Assembly (NCBI GenBank): GCA_963921425.1
Contig: OY992840.1
Span: 2,544,501 to 2,608,500, forward strand
Direction of reading: 5' to 3'
Source: Dryas octopetala
Lineage: Eukaryota; Streptophyta; Magnoliopsida; Rosales; Rosaceae
DNA: 64,000 nucleotides
The first letter of the stretch is position 1; every line of letters begins with the position of its first letter. The position numbers and the translations under genes were made by a program. Of this stretch, positions 33,008 to 43,076 are shown in pieces. The notes under the pieces are model-generated. The model worked only from the letters and a program-made list of their open reading frames with translations. It ran no database searches and was not told the origin of the DNA.

Positions 33008-35104
33008 CAGCCTTCTAAGAAAGCTGGAAAAAGATTAATGAATAAACGCCGAGCTCTTTTCGCTGATGAAGAGAACCAACTCGAGAGTAGTGCAAATGGT
33101 GGAAAATCTACACAACAAAAACAACTGAACTTTACAACACCAAGAAATGATGGGATAACCCAAGAGGAGAATGATGAAGAGGTGCAGCCAATACTACATG
33201 CAAATGGCACTCAATTTACACAGCCAAAAAAAAAAACGAGGTTCAACTACAATGTTTCGATTGCCTAAGGGCCCAGCCCCAAAGATGCAAGTGGCTTTCA
33301 ATTCGATCTCACAACCGTTTGGCACAAATTCAGATAAATTTGTGTCGTTTCTTGGTGTCATAGCACGTCAGCACGTCCCTATTTCCATAAACTGGAAGAA
33401 TCTTGAGAACGAAGAGTGGAAGTATTTGAAGGATGATCTTTGGTCTTTAATCCAGGTTTGCATTTACAAGTAAATTTTCAAAGTCTATGGTCTGCTATTC
33501 AATTAGAAATTCAATAAGAAATTTAACTAGATGCTATTATCCATATATTGCAGCAATCCTTCATTGTGAATGATGCGCATAAAGGCACTATATTTAAAAT
33601 GATGGGGAAATATTGGAGACAATATAAATTAAAAATAACACGTCAACTTATCAAAGCCAATCGTATGCCAAATAGGGGACGTGCATTCGGACTTATTAAG
33701 CCAGCAAGTGTGAAATCAAGTACAGATTGGGACACTTTTGTCAAAAAGAGACTTGGAGCTGACTTTCAAGTAAGTTTCTCTTTTGTGTTTACCTTAAATA
33801 TACTTAGACACGATCTCTAATTGTTTATTACATATCTTTCATCCTTATAATTATTTGTTTTATAGGTCAAAAGTGAAAAATTTAGAGCAATGAGAAAGAA
33901 GCAAAAATTCACTCATACAATGAGTCGTAAAGGCTACGCTCGCTTGAAGAATGAAATGGTAAGATTACAAGTTTGGAAAATGATGAAACCTGTTTTTATT
34001 ATATATGTATATATATATGTATGTATCTATCTTAGTTAACTAATGGATTCTCATGTAGAAAGCAAACCATCCAAATCCTGATGAAATAACAAGAGTGGAC
34101 TTATGGACCAAAGCGTACCAGAAAAAGAACGGAACACCTGTCAATGAAGTTGTTGGCGACATAATGGTAAACCCCACAGATTTATCTTTTTTTACAGGCT
34201 TGTTTTAATTCCTTTGTGTATTAGTAATGTTGGTTTACTAAATTATGTTCCATATTTATAGGAACAAATAAAGAAGTGTAATGAAGCAAAGGATAATCCA
34301 CTAACAAAAGATTCTATACGGGATGATGGTCTTGCCAGAGTTTTAGGACCTAAAACTCGTGGATGAGTTCATGGACTTGGTTTCAGTGCTACACCCTCCA
34401 GAGTAGATGCAGCTATTCAAGGCAATGCAAGGGTTAAGGAGCTTGAAGCCTTTGTAAAATCTCAAGACCAAAGGATGGGAACAATTGAAGCTAAGCTGGA
34501 AGCACTTTTGAAACAAAATCAAGAGGTACCAAACTCTTCTAATGACCAATGTATTAAAGCTGGAAGCACTTTAATATGTCAATCTTTTTTTTTTTTTTTC
34601 TTTTTACAGAACCAGAGCAAGAATGTAGAAGATATGATAAGTTCACATACATGTACTCCTCAAGTAAGTAGTTTTACATGGTAATTATATAGTAGGGTAT
34701 ATTAATTGATCTTATTGATGAACTACCAGCCCATTAATCTTAAGTCTCTTTAATTTTGCTAATTTTAGTCACAAGAAGGAAGTCGTCTTATGCAAGGCCA
34801 ACCCATGACCTTCAAAATGCAACTCCTCAAGTAAGTAGTTTTAAATGATAATTATATAGTAGGGTATATTAATTGATCTTTAAGATGAACTACCAGCCCA
34901 TCAATCTTGAGTCTTTTTAATTTTGCTAATTTTAGTTACAAGAAGGAATTCGTCCTATGCAAGGCCAACCCAACAATCTTCAAAATGCAAAATGTCAGCT
35001 CTTACATTGGTATAATTTTCAAGCTGAGGAAGTTGTGGCTGAAGGACACATTGCATCAATTGACCCAAGCACTAAAGTTCATCATATGCCTTTTGGACGT
35101 GATT
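33008..35104 (+). pseudogene. Ptta/En-Spm (TnpA-like) CACTA protein, Transposase_24-type
   Basis: Second gene of the large CACTA, corresponding to the DNA-binding accessory protein in En/Spm. Exons by GT-AG borders: 33008-33456 (SKKAGKRLMNKRRALFADEE; WKYLKDDLWSLIQ), 33554-33769 (DAHKGTIFKMMGKYWRQYK; STDWDTFVKKRLGADFQ), 33866-33958 (SRKGYARLKNEM), 34060-34167 (NHPNPDEITRVDLWTKAYQK), 34261-34526 and several short ones to 35104 (AEEVVAEGHIASIDPSTKVH). Defects: a frame change at the A-run near 33225, and an in-frame TGA at 34364-34366 where homologues read an Arg codon. The gene is split by the CACTA inserted at 35108 and resumes at 40598. Confidence 0.78.
34661..34995 (+). repeat. Tandem exon-intron duplication in the TnpA-like gene
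   Basis: About 165 bp starting CAAGTAAGTAGTTTTA occurs twice in a row (from 34661 and from 34828), each with an intron containing TATATAGTAGGGTATATTAA and an exon beginning CACAAGAAGGAAGTCGTC or TACAAGAAGGAATTCGTC. It is a local segmental duplication that adds one small exon encoding a Gln/Gly-rich stretch (MQGQP). Confidence 0.85.
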
Positions 35105-35384
35105 GTTCACTACAAGAAAAATTGTAATAGACATCACTTTTTTAATATCAGTTTTTACAATAACCGATATCGTAGATTTTTAGATATCGGTTAATTTTGT
35201 AGACGATGTCTAAGCTGATTAACATATCACCATTTTTTTTTTCGATATCTTAATCTTGCACTGTTGATTAAATTTTTAAAAAAACTGATATGTAAAGATC
35301 ATATCTGATATCTATATTTGACAAAAATAAAACACGGGGGAATTTTTTACCCTAACTTAAAATTTTTGGCTAAGTGTGTCCCAA

Positions 35385-35760
35385 CCCCAGTCACGATATC
35401 CACACACCCACATTCCTTTCTATGCAAACATCTCCTTCTCTCTCACCCTCTCAAACACAAACTGAGACACACTCGATCGCCGCCATTCTCGATCTCTTTC
35501 TTTCTCGTTCTCGTTCTCACTCAGACCTTGTCGTCGAAGTCGAAGTTGCCGCCGGCGGTCAAGCGCGAACTATCTCATCCTCCTGGGTTGCAGCGTCAAA
35601 AGGTAAGCTCAGTCTCATCTCTCCTGGGTTCTCTCTTTATCTATGTCCTCTTCTCTCTATCTCTCCTGGGGTTCTTGGGTTCTCTCTTTCTCTCTGTCCT
35701 CTTCTCTCTTGCTGTTGTTTAGGTTTTTCTTCAAATTAGGGATTTTTTTAGGTTCGTTTG
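35385..35760 (+). other. Leader-like captured sequence at the start of the gene-carrying CACTA
   Basis: CT-rich sequence with repeated TCTCTC and GGGTTCT blocks, an imperfect ~55-bp internal duplication (CTCCTGGG(G)TTCT...TCTCTCTTT near 35625-35700) and a possible donor (AAAAG|GTAAGC near 35600). Its make-up matches a host 5' untranslated region or transit-peptide exon; frames of 121 and 134 aa overlap it. Which captured gene it came from cannot be told. Confidence 0.4.
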
Positions 35761-35905
35761 CTTCTCGAAATTAGGGGTTTTCTTGGTTTTCAGTTTCTCT
35801 CTCTTTGAAACAGGATATTGTCACGTATTTAATTCACTAGGAGGATCTGTACTGAGAAAGATTTGCTAGGAAACTATCTTGCTATGTTTACAAGTTTTGT
35901 TCACA

Positions 35906-36592
35906 GGGAAACTTCCTTACTTGACCTAGATGAGGTATATATTTGAATTATAATGGTCTGACTATATTTGAATTACTCAGTCTTGAAATTCCATGAATTA
36001 TTGAATTAGGGAATTTCTTTCACCACTCTACTAATTAGTTGACATAATTATGGTAATATGATATATTGGTTGATGTTTTGTAGGGAATTCGCTTTAGGGG
36101 TTTGTCAATTCCAGAATGCCAGAAAGTATTGCCAACTGCAAAGCCTGGTGGTGAACCTTTGCCTGAGGGCCTTCTGTGGCTACTCTTAACAGGAAAGGTA
36201 TGCTTTTTCGTTTGAGGGATATACCATTACATGATACTTTGACAATGAACTTTTAAAAAAGAAAACAATGTGTCAATTTAACATAATCTGTAGCCATAAA
36301 AGATATATGTAACTCTGTATTAACCTTCTAGTCCTTCTAGAAGATGTACGTAGACTCAGCTGAATGTCACAGTTAAACTTGGAGGAATATAAATTGCCTA
36401 TAAGGCTGTAATATGTACCAGCATACTATTTATATTAATTAATTTATTATTTTTTTTTTATTTGTGCGTGGTAGTTTTGGTGCATCCTAAAATTAAACAC
36501 ACTTTTTGCCTTGCCTATGTGCCATTGGTATCAAGAAAAGAGCAAGTAGATGCGTTATCCAAGGAGTTGAGGAGTTGTGCCATAGTTCCAGG
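35906..36592 (+). pseudogene. Captured citrate synthase exons (mitochondrial type)
   Basis: Three consecutive exons of a citrate synthase, the enzyme condensing acetyl-CoA and oxaloacetate in the TCA cycle: ~35906-35934 (ETSLLDLDE, donor GAG|GTATAT), 36084-36197 ([20 protein letters not shown], then [12 protein letters not shown]) and ~36518-36590 (KEQVDALSKELRSCAIVP). The middle exon is fully open and bounded by TAG| and AAG|GTATGC. Together they cover only a small N-terminal-to-middle part of the enzyme and none of the catalytic His/Asp residues. The motif order follows the mitochondrial plant enzyme as I recall it. It is a fragment, not a functional gene. Confidence 0.85.
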
Positions 36593-37140
36593 TTCAATAG
36601 CTTATATTTCTCTATTTCACTGGCCATAATTTGATTAACTGAGTAATAGTTTCATAATCATATTATATTGTTTAATAAGAAAGACCAAGTAGTTCTGACG
36701 TGGTTTTGTATGCTTCAGTTGGTTACTTATTAGAATGATCATATGTGAGAATCTTACCATACTGCAGATTTAGTTTCACATGCTAGTTTCATAACTTATC
36801 TTAATTACAAATCTTGCCTGTCATAGATTTAAGAATCTTATAGGAAACAGTGAGTCCGTAAGATATTATCTGCACTTACTTTTACTGATTGAAACTGATG
36901 TTGTTTTGTAATTTCTAAACCTAGTTTTTCCCTAATGTTTGTCACATTTTCAAGTTATTTCTTATGTTTCAAAATTCACAAGGTTGTTCTCCCAGAGGAT
37001 TTGATTGATCATTATTTACTCTTTGACACTTGATCAGGTGCAATAATAGATATTAGTTTTTAAAATTTTGTGTAACAAGCCTTTCAAGACTAGCTATAAT
37101 AAGTGGGAGTCATATATTGACACACTCGTAGTTTGAATAT

Positions 37141-37965
37141 GCAGAGAAGATGATTGAGGCCATTGATACTGTTAGGGTGAGAGGGGAATCTATTGGTGGT
37201 TTTCACGTGCATTGTTAGGAATTGCCCGTGTGTATGTATGCATATGCATGTTCACAACTGAAAACTTAGTTATATTGCTCTTTTATTAATATTCTAAATC
37301 TTCATTAAGTCATCTATAGAGTGTTCAAAATCTAATTTCTCATTCTCAGGGTCTTGGTTCGCCAGTTTTTGACAAACTTGAAGTTGAATTTGCTAAAGCT
37401 GTTATGTCATTACCTGCAACGAAAGGTTTTGAAATTGGAAGTGGGTTTGCAGGTTAAGAATCACAAACTTGTGCTACTTTTGGATGGTGGTTGCCTATAA
37501 AGCTCTTAAATTGGACTTGGTGACTAAAAAATGATTTCTAGCATTCTCATTATTATGGATTTTTTTATTTGTTTCCCTCCTGTTGTATTTTGAGTAGGTT
37601 TTTATGCTCATGTAGGTACCTCTTTAACGGGGAGTGAACATAATGATGAGTTATATTTGGCTGAACAAGGACAAATCAGGACTAGAATAAATCGCTCTGG
37701 TGGGATACAGGTAGTTGTTCTACATTTCAAATAGTTACTTCTAAATGTAGATTAATTTGGTAAAATGTTTGTCTTGAGTATGTTTGGTGATTTCAAATAT
37801 TAGTTACTTCTAAATGTAGATTAAGTTGGTAAAATGTTTGTCTTGAGCATGTCTGGTACATTGACATTGTATATGCTGACAATCAGGGAGGAATATCCAA
37901 TGGAGTAATTAATCATAAACATGAAAATAGCTTTCAAGCCAACAGCTACAATTGGACTAAGTCTG
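37141..37965 (+). pseudogene. Captured chorismate synthase exons
   Basis: Four exon-like blocks of chorismate synthase, the last enzyme of the plastid shikimate pathway (EPSP to chorismate): 37147-37216 (KMIEAIDTVRVRGESIGG), 37352-37452 ([35 protein letters not shown]), 37616-37711 ([28 protein letters not shown]) and 37887-37963 (GGISNGV..., degraded). Intron borders are partly kept (AG before the second block, CAG|GTAGTT after the third). The first block contains a stop and the last is frame-disturbed, so it is decayed. It lies downstream of, and in the same orientation as, the citrate synthase fragment, with ~550 bp between them. Confidence 0.85.
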
Positions 37966-38628
37966 ACATCTCCCCACCTCACCCCCTAGTGTCTCTCTCT
38001 CACCCACACACACACAAACACTCTGCCTCATTCACTCACACATTCACAGAGACTATGACTTGTCAACTTAATCTAGTCTTCCCCTATCATATTTATTGAA
38101 AACTGAAAATTTTTACTTTTCTTGGGGGTGTTACTTCTCTTCATTAATTTTAATGAGCTGGTTAGCGAGTAGGTAATTATTGATCCATTAATCTTCATAA
38201 AACTATATATAAGGTTTAATTCTGTTACAAATACAAAGCTAATAATGCACATATGTAGAAAATTGAATGGTGAGGGAGCCCTTAGTGGTGGGGTTTGCGG
38301 TGGGGTGGTGGAGTGGGATTTTTTTTTTTTTTCAGTGTAATATAATAAAGGCTTTGTGCCATGAAAGCATCATTAGAGAGGTTATTTTTCACAATTCATA
38401 CTATTGACTACCAAATTTTTGGGGATTATGGAATAGAACTGCAATGAATGTAAGAGCTAGGCTAGAAAATTTTGCATCCCCCATTCCCCCCTCAGAAGTT
38501 AAAGAAAGTTGGCATGGTGAAATTTTGCATGGTAGTAATGGTGCAAAGCTGACAAAATGTTGCATCCCTTGGAAGTTAGAGAGGACATTTTTTTATTCAT
38601 TTGTGTAATTATCTATTAAATCTTGCAG
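37966..38628 (+). other. Spacer between captured fragments
   Basis: AT-rich, with a short CACACA run near 38000-38045 and a T-run near 38320. No coding similarity recognised. It is probably intron or flanking DNA carried with the captured genes. Confidence 0.4.
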
Positions 38629-38690
38629 GTAGCATCCTTCAAGGACACAATTGCTAAGAAAGATGAAAAGATTGAGCGATTGCTGAAGGT
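38629..38690 (+). pseudogene. Captured exon resembling a kinesin (KIN-14-like) coiled-coil segment
   Basis: After TTGCAG, the single block VASFKDTIAKKDEKIERLLK has the heptad-like Lys/Glu/Leu pattern I associate with the region next to plant KIN-14 motor domains. It is only about 20 residues, and coiled-coil fragments are easily mistaken, so the assignment is weak. It is another exon-like block within the transposon, on the same strand as the others. Confidence 0.35.
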
Positions 38691-39616
38691 CAATAGTAAT
38701 GTCTATTGATTGACATGACTTTCTCTTCATTATGAAGCCTAGAAGTCTCTTTTCTCTTGCAACTTTTTTTTTTCTTTGGATTCTCATATCTTTTATCAAT
38801 GCAATAATTTATTTGCTCTTGCAGTTGTTAACTTATTGCAATATATTATGAAACTTTTGACTGCTTCATTTACAAACTATGAAATAAGACTGTATTAGAT
38901 AGCTTCTAGGAAGTGTATGTATGTGCAGTAAAAATATCTTAAATACGTCCTTTTTTTTATTAAATGGAAATCATTGTCATTTTCTGGAATTATTTGGAAG
39001 TTGGACTTTTACCTTGATTATTCTTGTTTCAGAATTTGTACAAAGAAGGTTTCACTTCTTGGGATATCTATTTCATTGAAGACACTTTGTCGAATTACAT
39101 ATAACCACCACTTTTGTAGTTTTTCAATTGACTAGTGCTTGCATGTTCTATTTACTTTTTAATGGGAACACTGACTTCCATATTTGAGAAACGGATTTCA
39201 CATCTAGACAATTGGCAAGAGGAGGTCTACCTGAAGGTGCTATCTTTCTCTCACTCCCTTTATCTTTCCCTTTCTCTCTTGCTTTGAGAATTTATGGTGA
39301 CTGTCTTTTCTACTATCTCTTTGGGTAGTGTTGTGAAGATATACAAGTTGTAAGAGCGATTGCTTACTTAATACGAAATATAAGTAGGAATAATCTGTTT
39401 AGTATAAAAGTCTTAATTCACAATTTTGTATTATTTTCTTAGTATAAAAGTCTTAATCTGTTTAATATAAGTAGGAATAATATGTTTAGTATAAAATTAA
39501 GTATATTATGATTAAGTAAATTCATTGTTTCCATCCATGTTTGTTTTGGTTGAAATTGCAGGATGTGTTCAATTTCCAAATTTCAATGTGGCTGAGTTAA
39601 TCTAGGCATGCATTTG

Positions 39617-39942
39617 CAGGTATACAAGCAAAGGAGATTATTGAGGATCTGAACCTTGCTTTTGAGACAAAGGTAATATTCCAATAACAGTGAGAAAGCT
39701 ACTCAATCAAGGTTTTACCATATTGGGACAAGAATTTTCAACAGCCTTATGATCAGGCTATGTACTACTGCTCATTAATTCTACAGGATCCTTGCTGCCG
39801 TTGCTGCAATCTTATTAATGCATGTCAGCAATGTTTAGGATCTAGAGATGGATTTTGTGAAGGTGCTTATGGAGATAGAATAGTGATTTTGGGGTATACA
39901 TGTATTGATGAGGGCTATCCATATTTTCAGATGGATTTGTAA
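39617..39942 (+). pseudogene. Unidentified captured exon pair
   Basis: First block ~39619-39672 (QAKEIIEDLNLAFETK, donor AAG|GTAATA). Second block from 39787 after CTACAG (DPCCRCCNLINACQQC, then LGSRDGFCEGAYGDRIVILG), ending at a stop at 39940-39942. The Cys-rich start could be a metal-binding motif, but I do not recognise the protein. The clean splice-like borders and open frame suggest a further captured host gene 3' end. Confidence 0.4.
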
Positions 39943-40597
39943 TATATTTTTGTTAACTTGATTACTCTTGAGTTTGGATGTTGGATTAATTTATATGAAT
40001 GAAAAAATTGAAGTTGGATTACTTTAGAAGCTTACTAATTGTTGCGTGGATGCATGCCAATCAATTTTTATCCATATCAGAAGCTTACTTTGGATTACAT
40101 ATCAGATTATGTAAAAATGCAACGATAAGGAATGAAGTTTCAATATCATTTAGAAAACAAAAAACCGATAACTAAAACATACTTTTATATCAGATTTTAC
40201 ATACAAAAATGATATTTTATATGATTTTTTATATCAGATTTTAAGTACAAAACCGATATGTTATACACATTTTTATATCCGATTTTAAGTACAAAACTGA
40301 TATGTTATATATACTTTTATATCAAATTTTCATTACCAAGACGATATTGAATATTTTGTTTATATCAGTTTGAAAAAAAATAACGATATCGTAAGTATCT
40401 TACATATCAGAATGCAGTTTTTAAGATATCAGAAATGGTTAATATCCGATAACAATGGTTGTATATAATATCAGATTATCAAACAAATATGATATCTAAT
40501 ATGGGGGAATAGATATCACCACTCAATATATCGGTAAGAAACCTAAATAGATATCGGTTTTTCACTGATATATATTAAGGTTTTTCTTGTAGTGGTT

Positions 40598-40729
40598 GGA
40601 AGGTGAGGGTTGACCATGTGATTGATGAAAATCTAAATTTGTATAGACCCACAGATGAATTCAAGAGGCTTGGTGAAGCTATAGGAAGTACAGTTGCATG
40701 GCCAAAAAGCTCCATCAAATTGCTTTAGT
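40598..40729 (+). pseudogene. C-terminus of the TnpA-like CACTA protein
   Basis: Resumes after the inserted CACTA: WKVRVDHVIDENLNLYRPTD, then EFKRLGEAIGSTVAWPKSSI, and a stop at 40727-40729. The GEAIGSTVAWP motif is characteristic of the C-terminal end of plant Ptta/En-Spm proteins. It joins in frame with the codons before 35105 once the insertion and one TSD copy are ignored. Confidence 0.8.
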
Positions 40730-41640
40730 AAAGGTAATATTTCTGAACCCTCACAAAGTGTGATTTGGTACACTTGCATACAAGAGAGCTGTGAAAGTTG
40801 CGCAGATTTGGTGCATTTCTAGAATATTCACACTTGCAGTTATTCCCACTATTAACATAATTTTTCAACACTAGCAGTTATTTGCACTTGTTGTGATATC
40901 TGATGGAGTAGACTTGGCATGCATTTATGAAACATTAGGATATAAATTCACCAAATATGTAAATTATCACCTCTCTACACTTGTAGCAGCAACAAATATG
41001 TCTAAACATGAAAAAGAAAAAAACAAATTCATTGATGTAGTAGCAATTCCCTTTACATGCATGTATACATATGTGTATGTAAGTAAAAACATATGTGTGT
41101 CCAAACTTTCTGTTTAAACAAGTTGTTCACTGCTAGTTGAAGAGAAAAATAGCTTTACCGCTGCTTTAATGTCTTTTGATAAATTTTTTCACTGCCATTC
41201 TTTTCTCTCATTGGTGGTGACAAAGGCATGCATCTGTATGGTCAACCTTGCTGCTGCAATGAAAAATGAAGAGTGATACACCAACTATTGGAGATGTACT
41301 TTAACTTCAATGGACTTTCGGTTCAGACCATGTTTTGAATGAGGATTGCAAGTCTGGCAGCTAAGTGGATCATTATTTTCATAAGAGTTATAGTATTGTT
41401 GGGGCTTTTTGTAATACAAGTTGTCCTAGATTTGGTTTTTGTTGTTTAGTTTTGACATGGAGAATTGATGTTTATTGAAAAATCTAACTTTTGTCTTTTT
41501 TAATTATCAGTTCGACTAAAAAATATTTTATTATTGGCAAATTAATGATTTTACTTTGAATCTGAACAACTGGTGAATAACTATTTTGTTACTTAATTAT
41601 TAAGTCAAATTGGTGGTTAACATTGGTTTGCCAAATTATA
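40730..41640 (+). other. 3' flank of the TnpA-like gene within the large CACTA
   Basis: AT-rich, no recognisable protein; the 74-aa frame at 40893-41117 is unassigned. From about 41290 it matches 19947 onward in the pTAC12-carrying CACTA, marking where the shared 3' terminal module begins. Confidence 0.5.
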
Positions 41641-42133
41641 AAAAAAAAACAAAAAAAAAAAAACAAATATGAATGACAACATGCAATTCAAAGTTGTCAA
41701 AAAATAAACAACAACATGCAATCGCATGTTGTTGAAACCTTACCACAACATGAACAGCACGTTGTTGATCAAGCAGACTACAACGTGCGCACGTCGTCTT
41801 ACACTCGCTATGAACGAACGATCAAATATTGTGACGACGTGCATCGCCTATTTTGGCAACGTGCGATTGCATGCTGTTGAAACATAACCGCAACATGCGT
41901 AGTACGTTGTTGACTAACCAGACTACAACGTGCACACGTCGTCTTACACCCGCTATAAACGAATGATCAGACATTGTGACAATGTGCATCGCCTTTTTTG
42001 GCAACGTGCAGTGCAAGTTGTTAAAGGATCTCACTTTTTAACGACATGTCGTACGACCACGTGCAAGTGCACATTGTGTTTCTACTTTAACAACGCACAT
42101 TGCACGTTGTCAAAGGGCTTTTTTCTTGCAGTG
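41641..42133 (+). repeat. 3' subterminal repeats and TIR of the large CACTA
   Basis: An A-rich stretch, then dense CAACGTGC, CAACATGC and GCACGTTG motifs, including an internal duplication of about 125-130 bp (ACAACGTGCGCACGTCGTCTT near 41780 and ACAACGTGCACACGTCGTCTT near 41924). It ends GTTGTCAAAGGGCTTTTTTC...GCAGTG at 42133. Compared with the perfect TIR at 20605-20632 it carries several substitutions. Confidence 0.82.
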
Positions 42134-42136
42134 GTG

Positions 42137-43076
42137 ATTCAATAGGTCTAGAACACTAATCCAAACATGAGAATGTGTTTCCCCATGTCTTTCTTGCCTA
42201 CTGGTCATGTTTTGGTGCCATTTGTTCGAAATGAGACCAAGTATTCATCGAAATGACGTTTTTGTACGTTCTTAACAACAAATGTCATTCAATAGGTCTA
42301 GAACGCTTATCCTAACATGATAAAGTGTTTCCCCATGTCTTTCTTGCCTACTAGTCACGTTTTGGGGCAATTTGGACGAAATTGGACCAAGTATGCACCG
42401 AAATGATGTTTTCGTGCGTTCTTAATACCAAATGTAGTTCAATAGGTCTAGAACGCTAATCCTCACATAAGAAAGTGTTTCCCCATGTCTTTCTGGCCTA
42501 TCAGTCACATTTCCGTGCAATTTGGATGAAATTGGACCAAGTATGTACCGAAATGAAGATTTTGTGCGTTCTTAACACCAAATGTGGTTCAATAGATCTA
42601 AAAGGCTAATCCTAACATGAGAATGTGCTTTCCCATGTCGTTCTTGCCAACCGGGAACAATTTGGTGGAATTTGGACAAAATTGGACCAACTGTGCATCG
42701 AAATGATGATTTCGTGCTTTCTTAAAACCAAATGTAGTTCAATAGATCTAGAACGCTAATCTTAATATGAGAAAGTGCTTCCCCATGTCTTTCTTGCCAA
42801 CTAAGCAAGTTTTGGCGCAATTTGGACAAAATTAGACCAAGTATGCACCGAAATGACATTTCGGTATGTTATTAACACCAAATGTGGTTGAATAGGTCTA
42901 GAACGCTAATCCTAAGATGAGAATGTGCTTCCCCAAGTCTTTCTTGTCAACCGGGCACGTTTTGGTACAATTTGGATGAAATTGTACCAAGTATGTACCG
43001 AAATAACAATTTCATGCGTTTTTAACACCAAATGTGGTTCAATAGGTCTAGAACACTAATCCGACCATGAGAATGT
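42137..43076 (+). repeat. 150-bp satellite array, block 1 (about 6 units)
   Basis: The landmark AATAGGTCTA recurs at 42141, 42291, 42441, then (as AATAGATCTA) 42591 and 42741, then 42891 and 43041, an exact 150-bp period. Each unit also holds TTCCCCATGTCTTTCTTGCC, AATTTGGACGAAATTGGACC and CCGAAATGACG. Units differ by roughly 10-20% by eye. The array is cut on the left by the large CACTA and on the right by a solo LTR. Confidence 0.95.

Larger units (their letters stand above)
35108..40594 (+). mobile_element. Non-autonomous CACTA transposon carrying fragments of several host genes (Pack-CACTA type)
   Basis: Ends CACTACAAGAAAAA at 35108 and TTTTTCTTGTAGTG at 40594, with TSD GTT at 35105-35107 and 40595-40597. 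Subterminal zones are rich in GATATCGG/ATATCAG motifs, a different family from the CAACGTGC elements. No transposase is present. In order on the plus strand it carries a CT-rich leader, citrate synthase exons, chorismate synthase exons, a kinesin-like exon and an unidentified exon pair, all with introns retained. This implies capture from genomic DNA rather than from RNA. It is inserted into the TnpA-like gene, and the reading on both sides (GRDC, then WKVRVDHVID) is continuous if it is left out. Confidence 0.92.
20811..42133 (+). mobile_element. Large decayed CACTA (En/Spm) element, 3' part
   Basis: Holds the C-terminal part of a TNP2-type transposase, then a Ptta/TnpA-like gene, then a subterminal repeat zone. 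It ends TTTTCTTGCAGTG at 42133, followed by GTG, which fits the 150-bp satellite unit it sits in (AAATGTGGTTCAATAGG). Its 5' half is outside the window. Four later insertions interrupt it: the solo LTRs at 21477-26712 and 27673-32945, the CACTA at 35108-40594, and the element ending at 20810. The terminal CACTA has decayed to CACTG and both genes carry disabling changes, so it is inactive. Confidence 0.8.

Noticed and set aside
35318-35739. Genuine 121-134 aa protein at the start of the gene-carrying CACTA
   Set aside because: Two overlapping frames through CT-rich leader-like DNA with an internal duplication; no recognised domain, so it was kept only as leader-like sequence.
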